A DNA stretch of 10,562 bases from Halieaceae bacterium (GTDB lineage Bacteria; Pseudomonadota; Gammaproteobacteria; Pseudomonadales; Halieaceae). Position numbers and translations under genes: made by a program. Positions 1 through 7,538 of this stretch are shown piece by piece (position 1 is the first letter of the stretch; the number at the start of each line of letters is the position of its first letter). The notes beneath the pieces were generated by a model. It was not told the origin of the DNA, searched no databases, and saw only the letters and a program-made list of their open reading frames with translations. The DNA lies in assembly GCA_018666055.1 (NCBI GenBank), contig JABJAS010000024.1:1-10562 (forward strand), in the 5' to 3' direction.

Positions 1-199
1 GGAGGATTCGCTAGACAAACTGGAACGTTTTGCCAGCTTCAACGGAGCCGATTTTTATCAATTACCGCGTAACTCAGGCTCCGTGACTTTGGAAAAAGTA
101 TCGCAAGAGATTCCCACTGATATGCCATTGGGATCCGACCGATTGATCCCACTGCGCGCCGGTGAACGGGTTCAATGGACACTGACGCGACAGCCATGA
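1..199 (+). CDS. pyrC: Dihydroorotase, C-terminal end (partial, 5' end outside window)
   Basis: Reading from base 2 gives 65 residues ending at a TGA at 197-199. They match the C-terminus of class II (PyrC-type) dihydroorotase: a LERFASFNGADFYQLP segment resembles the E. coli LExFxSxNGPxFYxLP stretch, and the protein ends with LIPLRAGERVQWTL, the usual PF.AGE.V.W tail. The enzyme is cytosolic and zinc-dependent. It interconverts N-carbamoyl-L-aspartate and dihydroorotate in de novo pyrimidine synthesis. The metal-binding and catalytic residues lie upstream of the window, so activity cannot be judged here. The stop codon overlaps the likely ATG of rnt (ATGA at 196-199), implying one transcript and coupled translation. 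The pyrC-rnt pairing is also known in Pseudomonas. Identity rests on the tail alone, but it is a distinctive one. Confidence 0.88.
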   Translation, partial: EDSLDKLERFASFNGADFYQLPRNSGSVTLEKVSQEIPTDMPLGSDRLIPLRAGERVQWTLTRQP

Positions 200-849
200 T
201 GCCTGACACTGAGCCATCACTCATGAAAGATCGATTCCGAGGTTTCTTGCCCGTCGTCGTTGACGTTGAAACAGGAGGCTTCAACTGTCACACCGATGCA
301 CTCCTCGAAGTTGCTATCACCTTGCTGACGATGAACGACGCGGGCGAGCTCGTCATCACCGAAACCCACAGTCGCAACGTAGAGCCCTTTGAAGGCGCCA
401 ATTTAGAACCTTCGGCACTCGAGTTCACTGGCATAGACCCGGAAAACCCGCTCCGCGGGGCCCTGCCCGAAGCCATTGCACTGGGGGAGTTATTTGCCCT
501 CGTGCGGCAATCGATTAAGGCACATCAGTGCAATCGCGCCATCTTAGTGGGCCACAACGCCCACTTTGATGCAGGCTTTCTCAACGTTGCAACAGAACGA
601 GTCGGCTTGAAGCGAAATCCCTTTCATCCCTTCTCGTATTTTGACACAGCCACCCTGGCCAGCTTGGCATTTGGGCACAACGTGTTGGCCAGAGGCTGCG
701 CCCTAGCGGGCATTGATTTCGACAATGCCGAAGCGCATTCAGCTTGCTACGATGCGGCCAAAACCGCCGAGTTGTTCTGCCTGATCGTCAACCGATGGCA
801 GTCGCTTGGGGGATGGACGCCGCCGGTTCCGACTGGGGACCTCGAATAA
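196..849 (+). CDS. rnt: Ribonuclease T (DEDDh 3'-5' exoribonuclease)
   Basis: RNase T trims 3' ends of tRNA (including the CCA end), 5S and 23S rRNA and other small RNAs in the cytosol, working as a dimer. With the ATG at 196 the protein is 217 residues (E. coli 215) and every catalytic residue falls at the E. coli number: D23 and E25 in DVETGGF, D125 in HNAHFD, and H181 and D186 in HSACYD. Further family blocks are DRFRGF, NVEPFEGANL, FTGIDPENP, CNRAI and LKRNPFHPFSYFDTA. An in-frame ATG at 175 would add seven residues, and ATGs at 199 and 223 are also possible. I prefer 196 because of the residue numbering and because it forms an ATGA overlap with the pyrC stop. No strong Shine-Dalgarno sequence is visible at any of these starts, which fits translational coupling. 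The 3' end overlaps the convergent amidohydrolase gene by 62 bases. Confidence 0.96.
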   Translation: MMPDTEPSLMKDRFRGFLPVVVDVETGGFNCHTDALLEVAITLLTMNDAGELVITETHSRNVEPFEGANLEPSALEFTGIDPENPLRGALPEAIALGELFALVRQSIKAHQCNRAILVGHNAHFDAGFLNVATERVGLKRNPFHPFSYFDTATLASLAFGHNVLARGCALAGIDFDNAEAHSACYDAAKTAELFCLIVNRWQSLGGWTPPVPTGDLE

Positions 850-2542
850 CCCGGCCGGGGTAAGCACCGGTGCTCTGGCCTTGCCGAAAAGTAACCTGCC
901 CCGATTTAATCGTGCAGTCATAGCCTTTTGCGGTCTGCAGCAACCGCCTGCCTCCCGCGGGTAAATCAAAGGCGACGGTGGGCAAATTCAATTCCAACGT
1001 ATCTAGGTCAATCACATTGAGGTCGGCGAGATAGCCGGACGCAATCACACCTCGATCGAGAAAACCATATAGCTGCGCCGTGTCTCGGCATTGGCGCTTG
1101 ATCGCGCGCTCAAGTGGTATGCGACCCGTTGCCCGATCTCTTACCCAGTGTTGCAACATGAACGTCGTCGCCGCCGCATCACAAATGGTGCCGCAATGCG
1201 CGCCACCATCTGATAATGAATTCACGCAATCATCCGAATCGAGGGCGGTCTCTAAAAAATCCAGGTTGCCATTCACATAATTGAGTAACGGGAAATAAAT
1301 CATCCCCGTGCCTTCTTCGGCCATCATCGAATCATAGGCATAGGCCTCCGCTGACATGCCGGCAACGAGGGCGCACTGCTCAATCGACTGTTCTTTCGTG
1401 GGCTCATAATTGAACCCAGGCGTCATCGCGTACTGCATGGAAAAGCCGCTCTCCATCAAGTCCGCAATGAGTTGTAGGTCTGACCCTGTCGGCTCACCTC
1501 GCTCCGCCAACAGCCGAGAGCGGAAGTCGTCATCTTGCAGGTGTCGCCACTGCTCATCCCAAGGAAGATCAGCAATTGCCTTCCAGCTTGGCCGCTGCGA
1601 AAAAGGGTGGAAGGTCGCTCGCCAACCTAGAATCAGTCCGGTGCCACGCATGGAAATCTGGGCAATAATCTGCGCCCCCGCCTGGTTTTGCACCCGCATT
1701 TCGGCAAGCTGCTGCGCAAACGACAGTCCCTTAATCGGCGACTCCAGCGCCGTGAAGGCAACTGCGGCGCCGGTATCGCGACTTAAATCACCCATCCAGC
1801 CAAATTCGTCCCAGTCCGGATGTAAATCGCTAGCCAGTTCAAACACGCCGTGGCCGGCGCGCTTAAGGGCGTCGCCGATACCCAGCAATTCTTCTTTGGT
1901 CGCAGTCGTGCCGGGAACCAACTCCCCCTCAACCGACTTGTGAAGGATGGTTCTAGACGTTGAAAATCCAACCGCACCCGCTAGCAGGCCCTCCTCAACA
2001 ATGCCGGCCATGTGGGCGATATCGTCATCAGTCGGCGCCTCATTGGCGGCGCCCCGGTCGCCCATCACGTACGCACGGACTGCGCCATGTGGAACTTGCG
2101 CTGCCACATCAATCGTTCGGTCTAACTTTTCTAGTGCATTGAGGTAGTCAGGGAAAGACTCCCAATCCCAGGTCATGCCTTCAGCCAGCGCGCTACCCGG
2201 GATATCCTCTACCCCCTCCATCAATCCGATCAACCAGTCTTGTCGCTCCGGCGCCGCAGGTGCAAAGCCCACACCACAGTTGCCCATCACGACCGTAGTG
2301 ACGCCGTGCCAAGCAGAGGGTGCCATTTCTTGGTCCCAAGTCGCTTGGCCATCGTAATGAGTGTGGATATCCACGAATCCAGGCGCGACGATACGCCCCC
2401 TGGCGTCAATTTCTTCTCGAGCGGGCTCGTCTAGATTACCAACCGCAACGATCCGATCTCCAACGATCCCGACATCCATGATGCGGCCTGGCGCACCGGT
2501 GCCATCTACGACAAAGCCACCCGAAATTTTCAGATCGTACAT
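788..2542 (-). CDS. Amidohydrolase of the D-aminoacylase (Amidohydro_3) superfamily, substrate unknown
   Basis: The protein has 584 residues and no signal peptide. The N-terminal beta-sandwich strand ([15 protein letters not shown]) leads into the metal-dependent hydrolase barrel with [11 protein letters not shown] (H60, H62), then [16 protein letters not shown] (C89), and late in the barrel LSDGGAH (D445). The HxH-to-Cys spacing equals that of Alcaligenes D-aminoacylase (H67/H69/C96), and D445 corresponds to its catalytic Asp366. The two metal-site histidines around 220 and 250 of that enzyme have no clear counterpart: the segment where the first is expected reads [10 protein letters not shown]. 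This is a recurrent subfamily often annotated N-acyl-D-amino-acid deacylase, but its real substrate is not established. A C-terminal ligand-sandwich segment ends near PGRVIRGPQ. Start: ATG at 2542 with AGGAGG at 2551-2556, 8 bases upstream. It lies 125 bases after the mpl-exporter gene unit on the same strand and converges on rnt. Confidence 0.85.
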   Translation of the reverse strand: MYDLKISGGFVVDGTGAPGRIMDVGIVGDRIVAVGNLDEPAREEIDARGRIVAPGFVDIHTHYDGQATWDQEMAPSAWHGVTTVVMGNCGVGFAPAAPERQDWLIGLMEGVEDIPGSALAEGMTWDWESFPDYLNALEKLDRTIDVAAQVPHGAVRAYVMGDRGAANEAPTDDDIAHMAGIVEEGLLAGAVGFSTSRTILHKSVEGELVPGTTATKEELLGIGDALKRAGHGVFELASDLHPDWDEFGWMGDLSRDTGAAVAFTALESPIKGLSFAQQLAEMRVQNQAGAQIIAQISMRGTGLILGWRATFHPFSQRPSWKAIADLPWDEQWRHLQDDDFRSRLLAERGEPTGSDLQLIADLMESGFSMQYAMTPGFNYEPTKEQSIEQCALVAGMSAEAYAYDSMMAEEGTGMIYFPLLNYVNGNLDFLETALDSDDCVNSLSDGGAHCGTICDAAATTFMLQHWVRDRATGRIPLERAIKRQCRDTAQLYGFLDRGVIASGYLADLNVIDLDTLELNLPTVAFDLPAGGRRLLQTAKGYDCTIKSGQVTFRQGQSTGAYPGRVIRGPQSEPAASIPQATAIG

Positions 2543-2550
2543 ACCCTTCT

Positions 2551-2556
2551 CCTCCT
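2551..2556 (-). promoter_or_regulatory. Strong Shine-Dalgarno of the amidohydrolase gene
   Basis: CCTCCT on the plus strand reads AGGAGG on the coding strand, 8 bases before the ATG at 2542, and it runs on as AGGAGGAGAAGG. It fixes the start codon. It also contrasts with the weak signals of the coupled genes upstream, suggesting that this gene is translated independently. Confidence 0.8.
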
Positions 2557-2596
2557 AATCGCCACCACTACGCTTGTTTCTGCACCCACTGTGATC

Positions 2597-2613
2597 CTGC
2601 CGACTGTCGGCAG
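2597..2613. other. Short perfect hairpin in the gap between the LON-like gene and the amidohydrolase gene
   Basis: CTGCCGA, loop CTG, TCGGCAG: a 7-bp GC-rich stem in the 125-base gap. No run of T follows on either strand, so it does not look like a classical intrinsic terminator. It could cause partial termination, stabilise an mRNA 3' end or pause polymerase between the coupled genes and the amidohydrolase. I see no convincing promoter in this gap. Confidence 0.4.
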
Positions 2614-2667
2614 CACGTCACACTGACTACCGCTCTGTCACGCGGCTTACGCCTACTTTTGACTGCA

Positions 2668-3267
2668 TCATGACTCATCTCCGCTGATCTCTTTCAGGAG
2701 CTTGTCCATCTTATCGAGCAGCTGATCCACCGAATCGATCCCAAGCAGCTCGTACTTAATCGCCTCGTCTAACGGCAATAACTGCGCTAACTGCCAGCAG
2801 ACCCGCCATGCATCAGAGGGATCAGCTTGCAGATTCAACTGCTTTATTTGCGGGTGCCGCAGCAAGCCGGTGAGCACCTCAGCGAGTCCTACCTGATCGT
2901 CAGGGAGCGGCGCCAATTGCGGCGCATCATGAAACACGACCTTCGCCTTGATCAGCCCATCGGGTTCGCGCCATGTTGACTCAATATCAAAGCGATGCTG
3001 CCCCTCAATCGAAATACCCAGCAGGCCATTGGCCAATTGATCCCAGTCCACAATATGAGCATCAGTCCCGTAGGGACCCACGTTCGGAGCCTCTAGGGAT
3101 CCGCCTGAAACCTCCGATCCTTGTCGCAGCCACGCGACACCAAACCCCTCGTTTGCTCGCATACAGCGCGCCACCAAATCCAAGTAGCGCTGCTCAAAAA
3201 TTTGCAGTGGAAACCGCCCTGAGGGCAGTAATACGGAAGACAGTGGGAACAGAGCAATTTCGGTCAT
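2668..3267 (-). CDS. Stand-alone LON N-terminal (substrate-binding) domain protein
   Basis: The 199 residues form a single LON substrate-binding domain. The N-terminal ALFPLSSVLLPSGRFPLQIFEQRYLDLVARCM corresponds to the family's LFPL..VLFPG..LPL.IFE.RY signature, and the later IEGQHRFDI matches the (V)xGxxRF(x)I strand. The helical C-terminus (about 120-195) resembles the rest of such proteins. There is no AAA+ ATPase or Ser-Lys protease domain, so it is not Lon protease. Proteins of this size occur widely in proteobacteria, are cytosolic, and have no firmly assigned role; adaptor or substrate-recognition functions are only guesses. The ATG overlaps the stop of the upstream cysteine-cluster gene (ATGA at 3264-3267) and no Shine-Dalgarno sequence is seen, so translation is probably coupled. 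It is the last gene of the four-gene mpl unit. Confidence 0.88.
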   Translation of the reverse strand: MTEIALFPLSSVLLPSGRFPLQIFEQRYLDLVARCMRANEGFGVAWLRQGSEVSGGSLEAPNVGPYGTDAHIVDWDQLANGLLGISIEGQHRFDIESTWREPDGLIKAKVVFHDAPQLAPLPDDQVGLAEVLTGLLRHPQIKQLNLQADPSDAWRVCWQLAQLLPLDEAIKYELLGIDSVDQLLDKMDKLLKEISGDES

Positions 3268-3533
3268 AACAAAGGCGGCGCAGTGACGATTTCAAGCAAG
3301 GTTAGCAGGTTCAGCGCCTCTGCCCGACTGTCCCCACAAACCGATGGCTCCGGTCGAAAATGCGCGCAAACGGTCGGTCGCCTTGGATCACCGAACAACG
3401 CACACTTTGACTCGGTTGAGAGGTGCACACACGCCATACCTGCTGGCTTGCCCTCTGGCATTCCCCAAAACGGCTGCTTAATTGCCGGCGCGATGCAGCA
3501 AGCGCCGCATCCGGGGCGACACTCGCTGATCAC
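3264..3533 (-). CDS. Small cysteine-cluster protein, YkgJ/YeiW (UPF0153) type
   Basis: This 89-residue protein has eight cysteines: C5, C9, C12 and C13 (CxxxCxxCC), C35, C44, C56 and C66. The opening SECRPGCGACCIAPAI and the later RRPTVCAHFRPEPSVCG closely resemble my recollection of E. coli YeiW; the family is the Fe-S or zinc cluster CxxCxxCC domain. The number and spacing of cysteines suggest metal binding, but which metal and what function are unknown. It starts with GTG at 3531-3533, overlapping the exporter's TGA (GTGA at 3530-3533). An AAAGG-like Shine-Dalgarno sequence sits about 9 bases upstream inside the exporter gene. Its own stop overlaps the start of the LON-domain gene. There is no signal peptide or membrane segment, so it is likely cytosolic. 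Confidence 0.85.
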   Translation of the reverse strand: MISECRPGCGACCIAPAIKQPFWGMPEGKPAGMACVHLSTESKCALFGDPRRPTVCAHFRPEPSVCGDSRAEALNLLTLLEIVTAPPLL

Positions 3534-6058
3534 GATTGCGCCTTTCCGAATGGCCTGAAGATGAGGATCAATTGAGGCAACAGCAATAACGCCCCCGCGA
3601 CGGCGGCAATCATCGCCACTACGGTGAGGACACCGAAATAGAGCAGCGGCGTAAAGTTGGATAACGTGAGCGTCGCAAAACCCACCACCACTGTCAGCGT
3701 CGTGTAATACATTGCCCGGCCAATGCTGCCGTGGCTGCGCAGCATCGCCGCATGATAATCACCATCTAGGGCAATTTCATCGCGAAAGCGGTGCAAGTAG
3801 TGAATACAGTCATCGACGCCAATACCCACCACAATAGCGGCGATCGTAATCGTCATGATATCCAGGGGAATCCCGGCTAACCCCATCAGACCCAGCACCA
3901 GACCGGCGGCGAGAACATTGGGCGCCAGAGCGAGTAATGCAATCGATAATGAACGAAATAACACCCAAAACATCAGACCAATCGCCAAGAACACCGCGCC
4001 GAGTGTTTTAATTTGCGAGGTGTAAAGACTTTGGAGCACGTTGTTATAGAGCACCAACAATGAGGTAAAGTGCAGCCGTTCAGGCTCAATGCTGGTCTCT
4101 GTCAAAATCTGTTCCCGCAATTCCCGCAAATAAGCATCCCGCCTCAGCGATTCACTCGTTTCCATCACCCGAACACTCAACCTCACTTCTTGCGCAGCGG
4201 CGTTGTAAAAAGGCGTTATCAGCGAGTCACTGACGTCTTGAGGCAGGCTGTTTTCGATCAGTGCCAGCTCCACACCCCCTAAGCGACTGCCATACAAACG
4301 ATCCATCACCGCAAAAGCGGTCGATAGCGACATGACCTTTCCTGACGCTTCTCTGTCGTCAATAATCGCGTGAACCTGATCTATCAGCTGTCGACCTGGC
4401 ACCGAAAACCAATAACTGGTCTCCGCATCACTACTCGCGCCAAAGCTAAAGTCAATGTCGAATGCCTCATCAAAAAAACCACCTTCCTCGTCCCAATCCG
4501 CCTCCTCCGCATTGGATGGTTGCTCCGCTTCAATCTCGCTCGATACGTCAGGCGCCGACAGAATCACATCGAGAGGAATCGTCCCACCCAATCGCGCATC
4601 AAGCAGCTCCATGCCTTGGTAGATTTCAGTGTGTTCTTTGAAGTAATCGATAAATCGGTTTTCGACTTCGAGTGAACGAATGCCGAGGCCTGAAATAATG
4701 ATCAAAAAAACGGTCACTGCACTGACAGAAACCCCGTAACGCTGCACGATCAGCGCGAACTTTTGCGTAAACGGCGTGTCGGAGTGCTGCGAAATCGCAG
4801 GATGCGCGTCTGGGATGATCACCATCAGTGCGGGTACGAGTGTGAAGACGGTGCAAAATCCGATCACGATTCCCGTCGTCATCATCCAACCGAAGTCGAT
4901 CACCGGCTGAAGACCCGCCACAACCAGTGACGTAAAGGCAACGATGGTGGTCATGGCAGTATATAAACACGGTACGAGCATCAATCTCGCGGCGCCCACC
5001 GCCAGCTCACGCCGCGAGGCAGCCGGCTGAGCGCGATGCAGCTCTCGATAACGAACCACCAAATGGATTGATAGTGAGAGTGTCACGATCAGCAATACGG
5101 CTACCGAATTTGAGGAAATAACGGTCATTCGCCAGTCGGTGGCAGCAAGCACTCCCAGCAGCAAGGTGGCCGTGGTGCTGCACGCGATTAAGGGAATCAA
5201 CACCCATTTCCAGCCTCGGAAAATAATCCACATTGCGATCGCCATGACGAGCAAAATAGCGGAGCCAAACGTCATTAGGTCCGATTGCACGAAGCTCAGC
5301 ATATCGGCGGCAATCATCGGTACCCCCCCCACGAAGATGCTCGCATAGGGTTTAAACCGATCCGCCACGCCCCGCACTGCCGTGACCAACCGACCCCGCT
5401 CGTCTCCGAGTCTTGCCAAAGCAATGTCATATTCCGCCTCGACCCGGGTCAAGCTGAGTGCACCAACCTTATCGAGCTCACCTGATAACGCCATCTGGCG
5501 CAACGATTCGCGCCGGTCCAATAATGTTTCAGCCTCTTGATCAGTCGCTAATGACACCAAAATCCCAGTGAGATCGCCCTCCTCACTCACGAGTAAATTG
5601 CGGTAGAGCGAGCTAGTGGTCAGCTCCGTCAGTGCTAACCGACGATCGACCTCCGGATCACGGAGAGTAGGCATGCTGTCGGCGCGAGCGAGATCAGTCA
5701 GTGACAACGGTGGGCTTTCGAGTAACGGCACATCGAGTAATGTGGTCACCCCCGATACGCCCCGCAACCGGCGAAGCTCATCAACCATTGCGGTCAGGGG
5801 CTCGAGTGAATCAGAAGATAACAAAGGCGCATCAGGCTCCCAAGTCAGAATGAGAAACTCGCTCCCTGCATACTTTGCTGACGACTCGCGAAAATACGCC
5901 AGATCAGGATCACCCTGCAGTAATAGTGAGTCAGAGGAAGCCTCTAATCGCAAGTTGGGTAATGAGACGACGGCGCTCCCCAAGACTGCGATCACTGCAA
6001 CCACGACTAGCCATGGCTTTCGAAGCAACCTGTCATAAAACGTGCCTACTAATTTCAT
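3530..6058 (-). CDS. RND superfamily (MMPL-type) exporter
   Basis: 842 residues with the classical duplicated RND layout. There is one membrane helix near 15-33, a large periplasmic domain to about 255, five helices from about 260 to 420, a helix near 441-460, a second periplasmic domain, then five helices from about 687 to 835. The second half carries IVVGIGVDDCIHYLHRF near 745, whose paired aspartates are typical of proton relay in this family. The first-half equivalent (LIVTLSLSIHLVVRYRE) lacks acidic residues there. It resembles single-polypeptide exporters of the MMPL/HpnN group, which move lipids or hydrophobic molecules, rather than AcrB-type drug pumps (about 1,030 residues); no periplasmic adaptor or TolC gene is nearby. 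Cargo is unknown. Residues about 505-545, predicted periplasmic, form a very acidic insert. Start ATG overlaps the mpl stop (ATGA at 6055-6058). Confidence 0.88.
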   Translation of the reverse strand: MKLVGTFYDRLLRKPWLVVVAVIAVLGSAVVSLPNLRLEASSDSLLLQGDPDLAYFRESSAKYAGSEFLILTWEPDAPLLSSDSLEPLTAMVDELRRLRGVSGVTTLLDVPLLESPPLSLTDLARADSMPTLRDPEVDRRLALTELTTSSLYRNLLVSEEGDLTGILVSLATDQEAETLLDRRESLRQMALSGELDKVGALSLTRVEAEYDIALARLGDERGRLVTAVRGVADRFKPYASIFVGGVPMIAADMLSFVQSDLMTFGSAILLVMAIAMWIIFRGWKWVLIPLIACSTTATLLLGVLAATDWRMTVISSNSVAVLLIVTLSLSIHLVVRYRELHRAQPAASRRELAVGAARLMLVPCLYTAMTTIVAFTSLVVAGLQPVIDFGWMMTTGIVIGFCTVFTLVPALMVIIPDAHPAISQHSDTPFTQKFALIVQRYGVSVSAVTVFLIIISGLGIRSLEVENRFIDYFKEHTEIYQGMELLDARLGGTIPLDVILSAPDVSSEIEAEQPSNAEEADWDEEGGFFDEAFDIDFSFGASSDAETSYWFSVPGRQLIDQVHAIIDDREASGKVMSLSTAFAVMDRLYGSRLGGVELALIENSLPQDVSDSLITPFYNAAAQEVRLSVRVMETSESLRRDAYLRELREQILTETSIEPERLHFTSLLVLYNNVLQSLYTSQIKTLGAVFLAIGLMFWVLFRSLSIALLALAPNVLAAGLVLGLMGLAGIPLDIMTITIAAIVVGIGVDDCIHYLHRFRDEIALDGDYHAAMLRSHGSIGRAMYYTTLTVVVGFATLTLSNFTPLLYFGVLTVVAMIAAVAGALLLLPQLILIFRPFGKAQS

Positions 6059-7434
6059 GCGTAAACTTCATCCTCTAATGCCGCAATGAGTCGGGTATGC
6101 AACCCTTGAAAGCCACCATTGCTCATGACCACGATCTTGTCACCGGGATGCGCCAACGCCAGCGCTCGGTTGAGCAGCGTATCAATATCGCTCACGACCT
6201 CCTGATGCTCATAAGCATCCAGTGCATCCGAGAGATCCCAGTTTAGCCCCGGCGGCTGAAACCAGATGACGTGATCCGCCTCTTGGGCAGCCGCGCCCAA
6301 CTCCGTTCGATGCTGCCCCAACCGCATGGTGTTGGAGCGCGGCTCTACCAGCGCAATGAGCTTTCCTTCTGATTGTTCGGCCCGCATAGCGCTCAAGGTT
6401 GCCGCGATGGCGGTGGGGTGGTGCGCAAAATCATCAAATACCGCAATATTATGAGGCGTTCCGAGCAGTTCTAACCGGCGCTTGATGCCTGCGAACGACG
6501 CTAAGGCATCTACGGCATCAGCGGGATCAACACCCACCTGCGCAGCCGCTGCCACCGCTGCAGCTGCATTAGCCGCATTATGTGCCCCGATCAGCGGCCA
6601 CTTGAGTGCGTAAGCCTTCCCATCAGGCGCCGTAATCATAAAAGCGTTTTCTGACGCTGGACCGGATCGCCACGACCACCCAGTAGTCGCCGCCTCACTG
6701 GCTGCCGTCACAGTGCTGACCGCACTCCAGACTCCGCGCGCCAAAACACGGTCAATGGCATCGCCCTCGCCTCGAATGATGACGCCATTTCCCGGAATAC
6801 AGCGAATCAAATGATGAAATTGGGTCTCAATCTCCCCCAGATCAGCGAAAATATCGGCGTGGTCGTATTCGAGATTATTGATAACGAGCGTGTCGGGTCG
6901 ATAATGGACGAACTTAGAGCGCTTATCGAAAAAAGCCGAATCATACTCGTCGGCCTCCACAACAAAATAACGACCCTCGCCCAGTCGAGCCGATGTGCCA
7001 AAATTCACCGGAATGCCGCCAATCAGAAATCCGGGCGCCAATCCTGCTTGTTCCAGTATCCAAGTGAGCATGCTCGCCGTGCTGGTTTTACCGTGGGTAC
7101 CTGCGACGGCCAATACCCACCGGTCTTTCAAAATATGCTGACCTAACCACTCAGGGCCAGAGGTGTACTGCAAGTGTTGGTTCAGCATTCGCTCGATCGC
7201 TGCATTGCCGCGCGACAGCGCATTACCAACGACAACACAATCGGGGGCCGGCTCTAATTGAGCCGGGTCATAGCCATCTGTTACCCCAATGCCGCTCTCA
7301 ATGAGCTGAGTACTCATCGGCGGATAAACATTGGCGTCACTGCCCGATACACGGAAGCCGCTGTCCCGTGCAAGCAGCGCTAAGCCCCCCATAAAGGTGC
7401 CACAAATGCCTAAAATGTGAACGTGATCAGCCAA
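6055..7434 (-). CDS. mpl: UDP-N-acetylmuramate:L-alanyl-gamma-D-glutamyl-meso-diaminopimelate ligase
   Basis: Mpl re-attaches the tripeptide recovered from old peptidoglycan to UDP-MurNAc in the cytosol, using ATP, and so feeds murein recycling back into synthesis. The 459 residues match E. coli Mpl (457) along the full length: HILGICGTFMGGLA (6-19), GSDANVYPPMS, the P-loop AGTHGKTS with K116, EADEYDSAFFDKRSKFVHY, NNLEYDHADIF, DDFAHHPTA, LEPRSNTMRLG-like EPRSNTMRLG and the end block VMSNGGF. EYDSAFFDKRSKF and FMGGLA separate Mpl from MurC. The start is TTG at 7432-7434; an AAGGAG stretch about 7 bases upstream supports it and no better in-frame start is visible. It heads a four-gene unit in which each next start overlaps the previous stop, and it is divergent from the phosphofructokinase gene. 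Confidence 0.97.
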   Translation of the reverse strand: MADHVHILGICGTFMGGLALLARDSGFRVSGSDANVYPPMSTQLIESGIGVTDGYDPAQLEPAPDCVVVGNALSRGNAAIERMLNQHLQYTSGPEWLGQHILKDRWVLAVAGTHGKTSTASMLTWILEQAGLAPGFLIGGIPVNFGTSARLGEGRYFVVEADEYDSAFFDKRSKFVHYRPDTLVINNLEYDHADIFADLGEIETQFHHLIRCIPGNGVIIRGEGDAIDRVLARGVWSAVSTVTAASEAATTGWSWRSGPASENAFMITAPDGKAYALKWPLIGAHNAANAAAAVAAAAQVGVDPADAVDALASFAGIKRRLELLGTPHNIAVFDDFAHHPTAIAATLSAMRAEQSEGKLIALVEPRSNTMRLGQHRTELGAAAQEADHVIWFQPPGLNWDLSDALDAYEHQEVVSDIDTLLNRALALAHPGDKIVVMSNGGFQGLHTRLIAALEDEVYA

Positions 7435-7473
7435 GCAACCTCTCCTTCAGCTAGCCAGATTAGCATGCGCCGT

Positions 7474-7502
7474 TTGCCATTGCGCCGCGAGGGGTCTACC
7501 TT
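7474..7502 (+). promoter_or_regulatory. Candidate sigma-70 promoter for the phosphofructokinase gene
   Basis: TTGCCA (7474-7479, five of six to the -35 consensus) and TACCTT (7497-7502, a weak -10) are 17 bases apart in the 104-base divergent gap between mpl and the phosphofructokinase gene. Transcription would begin near 7509, giving a leader of about 30 bases without a recognisable Shine-Dalgarno sequence. This is a by-eye match only; the gap must contain promoters for both directions, and I could not single out one for mpl. Confidence 0.3.
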
Positions 7503-7538
7503 ACGCACCGTGTTCCACTCCCCCTTATTTCGTGAATC

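Noticed and set aside
1410..1943. Long plus-strand open frame of 177 codons
   Set aside because: It lies wholly antisense to the amidohydrolase gene, whose protein motifs are clear, and its own product shows no recognisable domain; it is low-complexity Ser/Arg/Pro.
2543..2667. Intrinsic terminator or separate promoter ahead of the amidohydrolase gene
   Set aside because: The hairpin at 2597-2613 lacks a T-tract and I found no paired -35/-10, so neither can be supported beyond listing the hairpin.
2668..3267. Truncated Lon protease
   Set aside because: Length and C-terminus fit the known stand-alone LON-domain family, and no remnants of the ATPase or protease domain are visible downstream.
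5616..6038. Plus-strand open frame of 140 codons
   Set aside because: Antisense to the start of the exporter gene; the product is Ser/Arg-rich with no motif and no ribosome binding site.
7435..7538. Promoter for mpl, including a TGCTAATCT extended -10-like string
   Set aside because: No acceptable -35 lies at the right distance and the -10 match is poor, so I do not list it as a feature although a promoter must exist nearby.
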